From NCBI GenBank assembly GCA_022483465.1, contig JAKVNF010000001.1, positions 434,001 to 498,000 on the forward strand: 64,000 nt of DNA, read 5' to 3'. A model generated the notes under the pieces. It did no database searches and was not told the origin of the DNA. It saw only the letters and a program-made list of their open reading frames with translations. This stretch comes from Lachnospiraceae bacterium. Lineage in GTDB: Bacteria; Bacillota; Clostridia; Lachnospirales; Lachnospiraceae. A program made the position numbers and the translations under genes. Shown in pieces: positions 1-8,578 of the stretch (position 1 is the stretch's first letter; every line of letters begins with the position of its first letter).

Positions 1-233
1 TTGCCAAGGTCATCCGGAGGATGCTGACAGAGTACGCGGAAAAATACGCTCTGGATCGGGAGCTTCTCTTTGTCGCCATAACCCCGGACTTTGAGCCGGA
101 GCTCAAGGCCGTCATCAAGGAGACCGGCCGTGCCCTCTCCTTCCGAAACATCTCCTTTCTCCCCACGGGCGGTGTCATCACCTCCCACGGCGGAATCGGT
201 GCCTTCGGCATTGCGGGACTCTCCGCTGTCTGA
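1..233 (+). CDS. DegV family protein, C-terminal fragment (cut by window edge)
   Basis: The reading frame is open from base 3 and ends with TGA at 231-233, so only the last 77 residues are present. The tail ending TSHGGIGAFGIAG resembles the C-terminal lobe of DegV-type fatty-acid-binding proteins, where a threonine/serine-histidine-glycine-rich loop closes the lipid pocket. DegV proteins (also called FakB) present acyl chains to fatty acid kinase. The assignment rests on this short tail only. The true start lies left of the window. Confidence 0.5.
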   Translation, partial: AKVIRRMLTEYAEKYALDRELLFVAITPDFEPELKAVIKETGRALSFRNISFLPTGGVITSHGGIGAFGIAGLSAV

Positions 234-261
234 GAGGGGCATAAAACATTGCAACACCAAA

Positions 262-290
262 AAACACCCTCCGCATGCGGAGGGTGTTCC
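262..290 (-). terminator. Intrinsic terminator of the MATE/His-rich operon
   Basis: A perfect palindrome at 263-288 (AACACCCT, centre CCGCATGCGG, AGGGTGTT) is followed on the minus strand by a run of T. It sits just after the stop of the minus-strand His-rich gene and between two convergent genes. Confidence 0.8.
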
Positions 291-299
291 CATTGTGAT

Positions 300-527
300 T
301 CAGGCACCATGGTGTCCATGTCCGCCATGATGGTGATCATGGTCATGGCCGCCGTGACCGTATCCGCCATGGTGGTGATCCGAAGCGTCCCCGGATTCCG
401 ACGGGTTCTCCCCGGCAAAGAGGCTTCTTCCCCTGCCGCAGGAGAGGTTCGTCTCCGGACACTGGTTCGGACACTGGGCGCAGTGGCGCACGCCCTGTTC
501 ATCGGTAAACATCAGGTTGGATTCCAT
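300..527 (-). CDS. Small cysteine- and histidine-rich protein
   Basis: A 75-residue protein. The N-terminal half carries a CAQCPNQC cysteine cluster plus a further Cys. The C-terminal 25 residues are almost entirely His, Gly and Asp (HHHGGYGHGGHDHDHHHGG), a pattern typical of transition-metal storage or metallochaperone tails. It has a good ribosome binding site (AAAGGGGA) and starts 22 bases after the stop of the upstream MATE transporter, so the two are probably co-transcribed. A metal-binding role is inferred from composition. No named family is recognised. Confidence 0.65.
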   Translation of the reverse strand: MESNLMFTDEQGVRHCAQCPNQCPETNLSCGRGRSLFAGENPSESGDASDHHHGGYGHGGHDHDHHHGGHGHHGA

Positions 528-549
528 CGAGTTCCCCTTTCGCTTGCTG

Positions 550-1917
550 CTATTTTTCCTGCCGGGATTCGATCAGGGCAGTCTTTTTCTTCACCTCCCT
601 GCGGATGGCGAAGAGGCTGTACAAAAATGCGGTGCCCTCTGAGGCCCAGAAGGCAAGCCAGGTAATGGGAAGGCCAAAGACCTTCGTCAGCACATACATC
701 AGCGGGATCAGCACGATCAGCTGGCGCAGGGCACCGGCCACCATGCTGATGACGCCGTTTCCAAGGCCCGAGGCCAGATATCCCCACAGAATCGTCATGG
801 TGGAGAACAGGAAGGTGATGCTGATGATCCGAAGCGCCGGGATGCCGATGGCGCGCATCTCCTCTCCCGCCGAGAACAGGGACAGAAGCGGTCCCGGGAT
901 GGCGAGGAAGACCACCGTCGCCGCGATGGCAAAGAAGATACCGGCCTTGGTCAGGATCTTCTGCAGGGAGCGGATCCGGTCCGCATTGCCGGCGCCCAGG
1001 TTGAAGCCCGCGATCGGAATCGCCGCCTGCCCCAGGCCGTTCATCGGCATCATCAGGAAGTTCTGCAGCTTGTAGTAGACGCCGAAGGCCGCCACCGCCG
1101 TCGAGGAGACGGACAGGAGGATGCTGTTGGCCGCAAAGTTCATGACAGAGCCGATGGCCTGCATGACGATGGTGGGAAGGCCGACCCGGAAGATGTCCCC
1201 CACATCCTTCAGCCGGAAGACATAGCCTTTCAGGCGCACATGGATCAGGGGATTCTTTGTCCGGTTGAACAAAAGGGCCGCTGCGGCGCTTGCGCCCTGG
1301 GCGATGACCGTCGCCGCTGCCGCACCGGCGACGCCCATCTCCGGGCAGCCGAAGTACCCGAAGATCATGATGGGATCCAGGATGATGTTGACCCCGGCGC
1401 CGATGATCAGGGAGACCATGGAGAGCACCGTGTCGCCCACGGCCTGCAGGAGCCGCTGGGCGTAGGTCTGCAGAAACAGTCCCCAGCACCAGACCAGGTT
1501 GATGGAGAGGTAGGAGAGGCAGTCCGCCTGCAGGGATGGGTCATCGGTGAGAAGTCCTGCCACCTGCTGCTTCCCGAGGATGCCGACCAGGCAGAAGATC
1601 AGGGACTCCACAAGAACCAGGACAAGGCCCGTGGTGGCCGCCCGGCAGGCGTCATCCACCCGCTTCTGCCCGATCTTGCGGGAGAGCAGGGCATTGAGAC
1701 CAACGGCCGTGCCGACGCCCACGGCGATCATCAGAAACTGCACCGGATACACCAGCGTCGTCGCTGTCAGCGCCTGCTCCGAGTACCCCGCGACGAACAT
1801 CGAGTCCACAATGTTGTAGAGCGACTGAATCAGAAGCGACATCATCAGCGGCACCGACATCGTGACCAGGAGCTGTTTCATCGGCATCACTGCCATCTTG
1901 TTCTGTTTGCTTTCCAT
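550..1917 (-). CDS. MATE family efflux transporter
   Basis: A 455-residue polytopic membrane protein of the MATE (NorM/DinF-type) cation-coupled drug exporter family. It has the conserved start MKQLLVTMSVPLMMSLLIQS followed by a YNIVDSMFVAGY segment, and twelve hydrophobic segments across the usual length. I chose the ATG at 1915-1917 (protein begins MESKQNK) because GGGAGG lies 9 bases upstream; the in-frame ATG further up has no such site. A terminator-like hairpin in the leader (1956-2019) suggests attenuation. Substrate unknown. Confidence 0.9.
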   Translation of the reverse strand: MESKQNKMAVMPMKQLLVTMSVPLMMSLLIQSLYNIVDSMFVAGYSEQALTATTLVYPVQFLMIAVGVGTAVGLNALLSRKIGQKRVDDACRAATTGLVLVLVESLIFCLVGILGKQQVAGLLTDDPSLQADCLSYLSINLVWCWGLFLQTYAQRLLQAVGDTVLSMVSLIIGAGVNIILDPIMIFGYFGCPEMGVAGAAAATVIAQGASAAAALLFNRTKNPLIHVRLKGYVFRLKDVGDIFRVGLPTIVMQAIGSVMNFAANSILLSVSSTAVAAFGVYYKLQNFLMMPMNGLGQAAIPIAGFNLGAGNADRIRSLQKILTKAGIFFAIAATVVFLAIPGPLLSLFSAGEEMRAIGIPALRIISITFLFSTMTILWGYLASGLGNGVISMVAGALRQLIVLIPLMYVLTKVFGLPITWLAFWASEGTAFLYSLFAIRREVKKKTALIESRQEK

Positions 1918-1949
1918 AACCGTAACCTCCCTCCATATCCTGCTGCACA

Positions 1950-2020
1950 AAAAAAGAGACGTACAAATCCGGAACCCGTCGGACTGGTTCTGGGCGCTGC
2001 CCCGATTTTTGTACGTCTCG
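1950..2020 (-). promoter_or_regulatory. Structured leader with attenuator hairpin upstream of the MATE gene
   Basis: On the minus strand a 12-bp perfect stem (GAGACGTACAAA at 2019-2008 with its complement at 1967-1956) encloses a smaller AACC/GGTT helix and a G/C-rich arm, and is followed directly by at least seven T. The stem ends about 38 bases before the MATE start codon. This is the form of a transcription attenuator or riboswitch expression platform. I do not recognise a known riboswitch consensus. Confidence 0.5.
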
Positions 2021-2102
2021 ATGATTCAGTTTCCTGCGGATCAACAGGTAACATGTTAATCCTTTTCGGATGTCCCCATCTTAGCAGACCGGGGGCCCTG
2101 CG

Positions 2103-2828
2103 TCAAATCTTTTCTGCCTGCAGCAGGGCAAGGAGCCCCGCTTCTTCCACTGCCACCAGGTCCGCCGCGGTGTCCGCGGGGTTTTGGGGAAGAAAGGGCT
2201 GGACCAAGAGGACGGCGCGCCAGCCGGCAGCCTTTGCGCCCAAAATGTCCGTCTCCTCCCCGTCCCCGACAAGAACCGTGCCCGCGGGATCCAGGCCGCA
2301 GCGCGTCTCCATCATCCGGAAGATCGCAGGGTCCGGCTTGGAGGCCCCCGCCTCCTGGGAGATCAGGATGTGATCCCGCGAAAACCAGCGGGAGAGCCCC
2401 AGCGCCTCGATCTTTCGAAGCTGCCTTGCGGTGGGGCCGTTGGTGAGAATTCCGAGGACGCGCCCCTGGCTTTTGGCAAGATCCAGGATCTGGATCATGG
2501 CGGGGCGAAGGCGGACTTTCTCCAGAAAGGCCGCGTAGGTTCGTTCAAAAGTAAGGGCCTCCTCATCGGAGACGGTGATTCCAAAGAGAGTGAGGGTCCG
2601 CGCCGTCCTTGCGATCTCCATCTGCCGCATGTCGATCTCCCCGCGGATTCTCCTCTCATACTCCTCGTTGCCGATGAGGCGGCTCTTTCGAAAGAGCGCA
2701 TCCTCCGGGATCTCCGGCCTTTCCCCAAAGCAGGCGTGAAAGGCTGCGAGGTACGGATCTCTTCTTTGGTATAGCGTGTCGTCCAGGTCGAAGACCAGGG
2801 CCGACGGCTGATGTTCCTTTGGCTGCAT
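2103..2828 (-). CDS. HAD superfamily hydrolase (phosphatase-like)
   Basis: A 241-residue haloacid-dehalogenase-fold phosphatase. Motif I is FDLDDTLY, motif II is in GILTNGP, the motif III lysine is in GASKPDPAIF, and motif IV is VLVGDGEETDILGAKAAGW. The alpha-helical cap between motifs I and II fits subfamily I (YjjG/phosphoglycolate-phosphatase-like). The start at 2826-2828 is preferred because AGAGGA lies upstream; an ATG eight codons earlier has no ribosome binding site. Substrate cannot be told from sequence. It is divergent from the HicB-like gene. Confidence 0.85.
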   Translation of the reverse strand: MQPKEHQPSALVFDLDDTLYQRRDPYLAAFHACFGERPEIPEDALFRKSRLIGNEEYERRIRGEIDMRQMEIARTARTLTLFGITVSDEEALTFERTYAAFLEKVRLRPAMIQILDLAKSQGRVLGILTNGPTARQLRKIEALGLSRWFSRDHILISQEAGASKPDPAIFRMMETRCGLDPAGTVLVGDGEETDILGAKAAGWRAVLLVQPFLPQNPADTAADLVAVEEAGLLALLQAEKI

Positions 2829-2903
2829 CTTCAGGTTCCTCTGTCCCTGCATCGGGAAATCGTGTATACTGATGGTTCAGCAAGCAAATATGGAGGGTCT
2901 AAC

Positions 2904-3179
2904 ATGACGATTACATATCCTGCCGTCTTCACCAAGCACGAAGACGGGAGCTACGACGGCTATTTTCCGGATCTGGACGGCTGCGTCTTCTCCGGAAAGG
3001 ACATTGACGAGGCGATCAACTCCGCCATCGAGGAGGAGAAGAACTGGATTGCCGTGGAGCTGGAGGACGACAACGGCCTCCCCTACGTCACGGACCGCGA
3101 GGACGTGGAGCTGGCGGAGAACCAGTTCTGGCGCGACATCGCTGTCATTGTCCACATGACGGAGGGCTGGGACGAGTAA
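2904..3179 (+). CDS. HicB-like antitoxin-fold protein
   Basis: A 91-residue protein whose first 50 residues (YPAVFTKHEDGSYDGYFPDLDGCVFSGKD, here split by position 4-32) form the partially degraded RNase-H fold of HicB proteins, with the GYFPDLDGC signature. It starts at the ATG after GGAGG (2892-2896). No HicA mRNA interferase is adjacent and no C-terminal DNA-binding domain is evident, so it may be an orphan antitoxin or a stand-alone regulator. Followed by a strong terminator. Confidence 0.75.
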   Translation: MTITYPAVFTKHEDGSYDGYFPDLDGCVFSGKDIDEAINSAIEEEKNWIAVELEDDNGLPYVTDREDVELAENQFWRDIAVIVHMTEGWDE

Positions 3180-3204
3180 GCTCCCATCCGATCTGTTCCC
3201 ATCA

Positions 3205-3240
3205 CCGCCTCCCGGGCACAGCCTGGGAAGCGGTTTTTTT
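3205..3240 (+). terminator. Intrinsic terminator after the HicB-like gene
   Basis: Stem CCGCCTCCCGGGC pairs with GCCTGGGAAGCGG (one mismatch region) and is followed by seven T at 3234-3240. Confidence 0.85.
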
Positions 3241-3665
3241 GAACCAAATCGCGCGAGCGCGATGCTCCATCAAAGTTATCCCTAAAGCTCACAGCTTTCT
3301 CTGTTGGGGATACCATGACAAACTTCAGCATAGACAAAAGAGGAAGAAATGATCTTGTCATCTCTTCCTCTTTTCTGTATTCTACAAAAAAAATAACCCA
3401 CAGATGACCTTGATTGGCGTCGAGCGTTCATCCATGGGGCTCTCATAAACAAGGTGAGTTTATCAAGTCCCTTGCAAATCTGCAAGCCCCATCTTTGTCG
3501 GCCGGCCAATCATGGTTACTATTCACGGGGTAAAGTGCCTCGTGCTGCAAAGTCACGACCTCCATGCCGGGAGATTGCAACAATCCCCCAGCTCTTATCA
3601 AGATGATCATGAGAGGTGCGCGGCCTTTCGGCCAGCGCGCCTGCACTTTCTGCGTCTATTTTATC
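3241..3665. other. Noncoding left margin of the mobile zone
   Basis: No gene is seen. It contains a 12-bp perfect hairpin (arms 3336-3347 and 3363-3374, AAAAGAGGAAGA and its complement) and a 17-base sequence at 3514-3530 that recurs inverted at 9758-9776. The stretch next to 3665 is probably the left end of the IS66 element, but I could not place its terminal repeat. Confidence 0.5.
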
Positions 3666-5495
3666 TCACCCTGACTCGGTCCCGTGGAACAGTTCCTTTA
3701 CCGTTACCGGATTCCCATCCGTCAGCCGTTTCAATGCATTCATCTCGTTCCATCCATTCCTCCTGCATGTCTCCACGTAGCTCCGCAGTGTTGCGTAGTA
3801 CTGCGCATACTCAACGCTTTCAAACTGACCGGATACCTTCATCTTGCTCTTTACGCCTCTGAGAGATCTCTCGGATAACGAGTTCGTTGTGGGTATGCTG
3901 AAGTCCTCAATCCAATGGAAATAGTTCCTGCGATACTTGCGGAGACGATTGAGCAGTGCTCCCTCAAACGCATATCCATAGTCCGCTCCCTTCATATTCC
4001 TGACCTTTTTGTACAGTTCTGCGTGTTCCTTGTCTCCCTTTGCCAGGCATTGATCCAATGAGGCATTGAACTGCCTGATTCTCTCCGGCGGAAATGATGT
4101 GCTTCCCTCTCTCTTCGCTTTGTTCCGATCATGAATGGTCTTCCCGATCAGATCTTTCAGATCTGCAGACCAGGTATGCCCGGTATCATTCGTATTCCGC
4201 TGTGCGTCACGCTCCAGATGCTGATTGCATTCAACGTTTCGGAATCGGAACTCCCTGTTGTAGTTGCCGGTGTAGTGATCATGCATTACCTTTTGGCTTT
4301 CGTTCAGTTCTGACAGGATGCCATCCTCCCTTACACCGTCAAGATTCTTCTTCTCGTGAGCCGTGTAATAAGCGATCCTGTCATCACCATAAAAGCGAAG
4401 GCATGCGCGCTTGGTATTCACAAAAATCACCGTATCATCCCAGTAAAGCAGGTCCTTCTTCAGCATCTCATTCCGAAGATCTTCTTTGAAATTCTGAAGA
4501 TCCTTTGCCGCCCTTTTGATCTGCTTGGCGATATATCCCTCGCATGGTACAAACCTGCCGTCGAAAAGGCCGCAGAGAAACTGGCGGATCTTGTTGATCG
4601 GTACATTCTCGGAGACAACAAGGGACAGAATCAGATCCCGGGTATTGCTGCCGTACTGATTTTTTGCGGTGTGCCTTGCGTCCACTGGAACCTTGACCTG
4701 AGTGCCGCAGTTCGCACACTGGTAGATCTTGTACAGATGTCGGTGGTAAGTCCGGACGATTTTGAAATCGACCTCCTGATGTTCCTCATACCTTCCGGTA
4801 TCTATGAGATCTCCGCCACATACGCTGCACTTTTTCTCATCTTCTTTCAGCTCATGTGTTGTGGTATCGGTAGCCTGTTCTGGATCAAAAGCCGGCATCT
4901 CTGATTTTGCGTGCCCCGGCTGGCCTCCTTTGTGATTCCCTGTTGTCGGGCGCAGGTTGGGAATTACTTTTTTCTTGTTCCTGGGCGTCTGTGATGTCGG
5001 CGTTCCGCTGTCCGTTCCATCCCGATTGATTTTGTCCTCGAGATGCCTGACCATAGCCTGCAGCTCATCGATTGTGTCCTGCTTTTCTCTCAGCTGTCTG
5101 TCCTTGTCCGCAATGACCTTTTTCAGTTCATTGTTGTGCGCCTGAAGCTCTTCAATTTTCTGACCTCGTCTGCTCAGAAGTTCCTGCAGGTTTGCGGCCT
5201 TTCTTTCCGCGGATTCCCGCTTCATCCCGATTGTTCTCAACTGCTCTGAGAGCTTGCGGTTTTCCCGTAATGACTGACTTAACCTGCTCTGCAGATTCTT
5301 TGCTGTTTCCAGTGCTTTCCGCCAGTTGGTCTCGGCTTTTTCCTGTCGGCTGTTTGCGAGTTTGACCTTTCGGTTGCAGTCAGCCCGGAAGGCAGCGTGC
5401 GGGTCTTCGGACTCATACATCGCAATGGTCTGTTTCAGTTTTGCGATTTCGCTGTTACGCGTGAGTGTTCCGTTGAATGAATACATCGCTGCCAT
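3666..5495 (-). CDS. IS66 family transposase (TnpC-like)
   Basis: A 609-residue DDE transposase of the IS66 family. Residues about 30-155 form a long coiled coil. A CSVCGG...CANCGTQ zinc ribbon follows at about 222-265. The catalytic core includes LYWDDTV, VMHDHYTGNYN, and a C-terminal SLSERSLRGVKSKMKVSGQF block, which is the characteristic IS66 end of the core. The gene looks intact. It lies 18 bases downstream of a small coiled-coil ORF with which it shares a near-consensus promoter. Composition is more AT-rich than the flanking chromosomal genes. Confidence 0.9.
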   Translation of the reverse strand: MAAMYSFNGTLTRNSEIAKLKQTIAMYESEDPHAAFRADCNRKVKLANSRQEKAETNWRKALETAKNLQSRLSQSLRENRKLSEQLRTIGMKRESAERKAANLQELLSRRGQKIEELQAHNNELKKVIADKDRQLREKQDTIDELQAMVRHLEDKINRDGTDSGTPTSQTPRNKKKVIPNLRPTTGNHKGGQPGHAKSEMPAFDPEQATDTTTHELKEDEKKCSVCGGDLIDTGRYEEHQEVDFKIVRTYHRHLYKIYQCANCGTQVKVPVDARHTAKNQYGSNTRDLILSLVVSENVPINKIRQFLCGLFDGRFVPCEGYIAKQIKRAAKDLQNFKEDLRNEMLKKDLLYWDDTVIFVNTKRACLRFYGDDRIAYYTAHEKKNLDGVREDGILSELNESQKVMHDHYTGNYNREFRFRNVECNQHLERDAQRNTNDTGHTWSADLKDLIGKTIHDRNKAKREGSTSFPPERIRQFNASLDQCLAKGDKEHAELYKKVRNMKGADYGYAFEGALLNRLRKYRRNYFHWIEDFSIPTTNSLSERSLRGVKSKMKVSGQFESVEYAQYYATLRSYVETCRRNGWNEMNALKRLTDGNPVTVKELFHGTESG

Positions 5496-5513
5496 CTCCG
5501 TGTCCGTCAGCTG

Positions 5514-5882
5514 TTATTCCCTCATGGTAAAGACTTCCGACATAGAAGCAATCAGTGCTTTCAGTCGTTCGAGCTGTCTTTCCTGCTGTTTGTTTTGATC
5601 CGTCAAATCCTTGATCTGGAGCCTTAGTTGAATGATCTCCTGACGCAGTTCTGACGCTTCATCCACAGGCGGTTTTGCTGTCTCTGATGTGCAAGTCTGT
5701 GTTGTCTTCCTCCGCCGTGGGCCATGAGGCTCCGTCGGGATGATGTTCCCATTGGCATCCACTTTTCCAATGAGTTTTCGTTTGTTCTTCGGCTTGTGCG
5801 TGACCGGATCTCTGAACGATTCAGATTCATACGCGTATTTTATGCCGGTCGTCTTGTTTGTGAGATAAACGATACTTGACAT
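5514..5882 (-). CDS. IS66-associated small coiled-coil protein
   Basis: A 122-residue protein. The first half (YLTNKTTGIKYAYESE..., KNKRKLIGKVDANGNIIPT) resembles the N-terminal beta-rich region seen on IS1634-like transposases. The second half (LRQEIIQLRLQIKDLTDQ and onward to residue 115) is a leucine-zipper coiled coil. It occupies the place of TnpA/TnpB of classical IS66 elements and is transcribed first, from a strong promoter and an AGGAGG site 6 bases before ATG. A role as a DNA-binding or assembly accessory of the transposase is inferred. Confidence 0.65.
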   Translation of the reverse strand: MSSIVYLTNKTTGIKYAYESESFRDPVTHKPKNKRKLIGKVDANGNIIPTEPHGPRRRKTTQTCTSETAKPPVDEASELRQEIIQLRLQIKDLTDQNKQQERQLERLKALIASMSEVFTMRE

Positions 5883-5909
5883 TGCGCACCTCCTTAGTAG
5901 GTATACCTT

Positions 5910-5938
5910 AGTATATAACTTATATGGTACAATGTCAA
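5910..5938 (-). promoter_or_regulatory. Sigma-A-type promoter of the IS66 operon
   Basis: On the minus strand TTGACA (5938-5933), a 17-base spacer, and TATACT (5915-5910). Just downstream is a 10-bp palindrome AGGTATACCT (5899-5908) that could be an operator. Confidence 0.85.
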
Positions 5939-6005
5939 GAGAAAATGTATATAATATATTATGAATATACCTACTTCAGTCTTGAGTTTTCACACAATAC
6001 AAAAT

Positions 6006-6044
6006 AGAGCGGAGAACGCCGTAAAATCAGGCATTCTCCGCTCT
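6006..6044. terminator. Hairpin between IS66 and IS1111-type elements
   Basis: An 11-bp perfect stem (AGAGCGGAGAA with its complement) extended by 2 bp after one mismatch, loop about 11 bases. It separates the divergent IS66 operon and the IS1111 transposase. There is no strong T run, so termination is uncertain. Confidence 0.5.
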
Positions 6045-6180
6045 GTGTCAATGGTAATGATGTTATTCAGACAATATGTAATGGCCCCCGAGTTTTGTAG
6101 TCATCGAGGATTAGCCGTATACTCTATAACGTATTCAAAGAGTTACAGCATACCATCATACAAAATCGGAGGCCATTGAC

Positions 6181-6609
6181 ATGGAGTATAGCACAGTGTT
6201 TGTTGGAATGGATGTCCATAAAGACACTTTCTCGGTTTGTTGTTACACATACGAGGATGACAAGTGCAGATTCAAGCGCACCTTTAGTTCTGATTACAAA
6301 AATGTGCTCCAATATATCGCCAGCATGCACAAACAGTATGGTGAAAAAGCAAATTTCGTCACCGCATATGAAGCTGGCTGCCTTGGGTATTCACTGTACA
6401 ATCAGCTTACCGCTCATAATGTAGAGTGTATTATCATGGCTCCGACAACCATGGCCAAGACTGCAAACGCCGGAAAGCACAAAACAGACCGTCTGGATTC
6501 TGAAATGATTGCCAAGTGTCTTGCCGACAGAAACTATCATGCAGTCCATATTCCTACTGAGGAGGATGACCAGGTCAAAGAATACATTCGCATGCGCGAT
6601 GATCATAAA
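6181..6609 (+). pseudogene. IS110 family transposase, N-terminal half
   Basis: Encodes about 143 residues with the DEDD (RuvC-like) catalytic domain start FVGMDVHKDTFSVCCYTYED, then APTTMAKTANAGKHKTDRLD containing the conserved K-T-D-R-x-D acidic motif. The reading frame is broken at MRDDHK by insertion of the IS1182-type element at 6610. The frame resumes exactly at 8583 (LALKKIKQQ), so the original protein of about 379 residues can be rebuilt by removing the insert and one copy of TAAA. Confidence 0.9.
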
Positions 6610-8578
6610 TGATTCGCCCTTCATAAGCCCCGGCTTTTGACGTTACCAGAGCAAGAATAAGTGCTTTTGATGCAAGACATGCATCGGATTACGCCAATTT
6701 TGCGGAAAATCGGCGGTATTTCGGCTCTTTTTGAGCCTCTTTTCGATCCCTTTTAGCGGTGATTCCGCAAAAAGGGCAGAATGCCACCTTAAAGCGCCAA
6801 GAGGATTTTTTCAGATTCCTCAGGCGTGAGGGAACCCAGGTATTTTTGCAGCTTCTCGAGGTTGTATGACAGAAGTGACGTCCACACCCACATTGACGAT
6901 CGGATGAGACCAAACACCGGAATCTCATCCAGGCGGTACTTTCTGCGGAGCACAGACATCACGCCTTCAATCCCGTTGCGCTTGCGGGCCATTGCCTTGG
7001 CAAGGTCGGTCCCAAGAAATCGGACTGTCCTTGCGCGGGCGATTGTCTTCAGACTGATGCGGACGATGGTCAGCGGCTTGCGCTTCAGGTCATGTCCCTT
7101 GCAGTATGGTGCATATGGGCAGCCTGTGCACTGGCTCTTCAGGAACGCCAGCTTGAACTGCTCCCGTTTCTCGTCCCATGTGCAGGTGTACGGCTGATAT
7201 CCCTTCGGGCACTTCAGTACAGACTTTCCGTCTTCGCTGACCTCGAAGTCGGCCAGATGCTCATCAGGAATTTTGCCGGTGAGACTTGTCGTGAACAGAT
7301 TCACGTTTTTCTCCCCGGCAAGTTTGCCTGCTTCATCGCCGGAATACCCGCCGTCTGCGATCTCGGTCCGCTTCTGTCCGTCATCAGGAAGGGAGTCGAG
7401 GTGTTTCTTCACCATGACGCTGTCGGACACGTTGTTCGGCTGGTAATCCGCATTGGTCAGGATTCCGTTGCCATTGCCGTCGATGGTCTCCTCAACATTG
7501 AGAGTATAGCCATGGTGCGGACCGCGCTTGTTGCGGTAGGTCTCTTCAACATCATACGGATTCTGCACGCTGTCCGGGGCGATGTCCTTTTTGTCTTTGG
7601 GACGGCGGGCCCCATTTTTATCGATGTAGGACTGCTCTTCGAGAACCCGGAAGAAGACCTTGCAGGCAGGAGCATCCTGCAGCGTCTCGATTCCGCTGAC
7701 CGTCTTTGCCAGGCGGTCCATGTCGGATATCAGCTCATTCGTTTTTTGTATTTGGAGGCCGGCGCGCTTGTCGGCATCTCCCTTGAAATAGAGTGAGGCA
7801 TTCTTATCGTCCGCCTCAAGGTAGTGCTTCATAGAGTCCGGGATAATCGCCTTCAGGCCGCTCTTCACCAGCAGTCTCAGCAGCACCTGGATGGTTGTGT
7901 ACAGAATCTCTACTCTGGGCATGACCTTTGCATGCGCTTCGACCATCATGGAGTCCATGCGGGCAAGAATGGAGCGGTCTGCATCCGCCTCCTCTTCCTT
8001 CTCGCTGATCGGCTTGGGAAGGAGCGGCATAGCCTCTGCGATCTTTTGGGAGATCCGGACGTACTCATCTTTGACCAGATCGCAGCCGTTTGTCTCGTCG
8101 TACTCGGCGACTTTCCTGCGGAACCTGGAGAGGGATACCAGTGACAGCGGCTGGCTGTCTGCATCCGTTGTATGGAGGGCATACTGGAATTCCACTGCTC
8201 CGCACCGGATCAGTTCTATCAGGACCTCATCCGAGAGACCATACATCCGCTTCAGGACGAGAGCACAGAAGTAGATACGGATCGGAATGTTGGGGCGGGA
8301 GCCCTTGTCATCGCTGAACAAAGCGGCGAACCTGCTCTCATCAACATTCGGGTAGATAACCTGCCCAACCATCCAGGCTCTGGACTTTTCCACCGCCGAC
8401 CTTGTCTGGCTGCCAGCGGTAAGGTAACGGTCATTAAGAGACATCTGATGATCCTGTGTTTCGCGAAACATGGGGCATCTCCAATCATAAAAGATACGCT
8501 ACTGCTTATAGAACGTATATAACACTATCGATTATGACTGTCAATAGATTATTTTATTGGCTTTTGAAAGGTGAATCA
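6610..8578 (-). mobile_element. IS1182-type insertion sequence inside the IS110 gene
   Basis: A 1969-bp element with imperfect terminal inverted repeats: the left end begins TGATTCGCCCTTCATAAG and the right end, read inward, TGATTCACCTTTCAAAAG. It is flanked by the 4-bp direct repeat TAAA (6606-6609 and 8579-8582). Removing it and one repeat restores the IS110 reading frame, so the boundaries are well fixed. Confidence 0.9.
6789..8471 (-). CDS. IS1182 family transposase
   Basis: A 560-residue DDE transposase. The N-terminal InsH/DUF772-like part has RIYFCALVLKRMYGLSDEVL and LSRFRRKV. Catalytic-core features are DSMMVEAHA, TEIADGGYSGDEAG, and a C-terminal MARKRNGIEGVMSVLRRKY block containing the final glutamate. 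A cysteine cluster (CTGCPYAPYCKG) lies near 455-467, as in many IS1182/IS5-like enzymes. The start is supported by GGAGA. It is intact and fills most of its element, so the element could be active. Confidence 0.9.
   Translation of the reverse strand: MFRETQDHQMSLNDRYLTAGSQTRSAVEKSRAWMVGQVIYPNVDESRFAALFSDDKGSRPNIPIRIYFCALVLKRMYGLSDEVLIELIRCGAVEFQYALHTTDADSQPLSLVSLSRFRRKVAEYDETNGCDLVKDEYVRISQKIAEAMPLLPKPISEKEEEADADRSILARMDSMMVEAHAKVMPRVEILYTTIQVLLRLLVKSGLKAIIPDSMKHYLEADDKNASLYFKGDADKRAGLQIQKTNELISDMDRLAKTVSGIETLQDAPACKVFFRVLEEQSYIDKNGARRPKDKKDIAPDSVQNPYDVEETYRNKRGPHHGYTLNVEETIDGNGNGILTNADYQPNNVSDSVMVKKHLDSLPDDGQKRTEIADGGYSGDEAGKLAGEKNVNLFTTSLTGKIPDEHLADFEVSEDGKSVLKCPKGYQPYTCTWDEKREQFKLAFLKSQCTGCPYAPYCKGHDLKRKPLTIVRISLKTIARARTVRFLGTDLAKAMARKRNGIEGVMSVLRRKYRLDEIPVFGLIRSSMWVWTSLLSYNLEKLQKYLGSLTPEESEKILLAL

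Noticed and set aside
2842-2870. A promoter for the HicB-like gene with TATACT at 2865-2870
   Set aside because: No acceptable -35 box or extended -10 TG is present at the right distance.
2904-3240. A complete HicAB toxin-antitoxin pair
   Set aside because: No HicA-type small basic ORF lies on either side; only the HicB-like gene is present.
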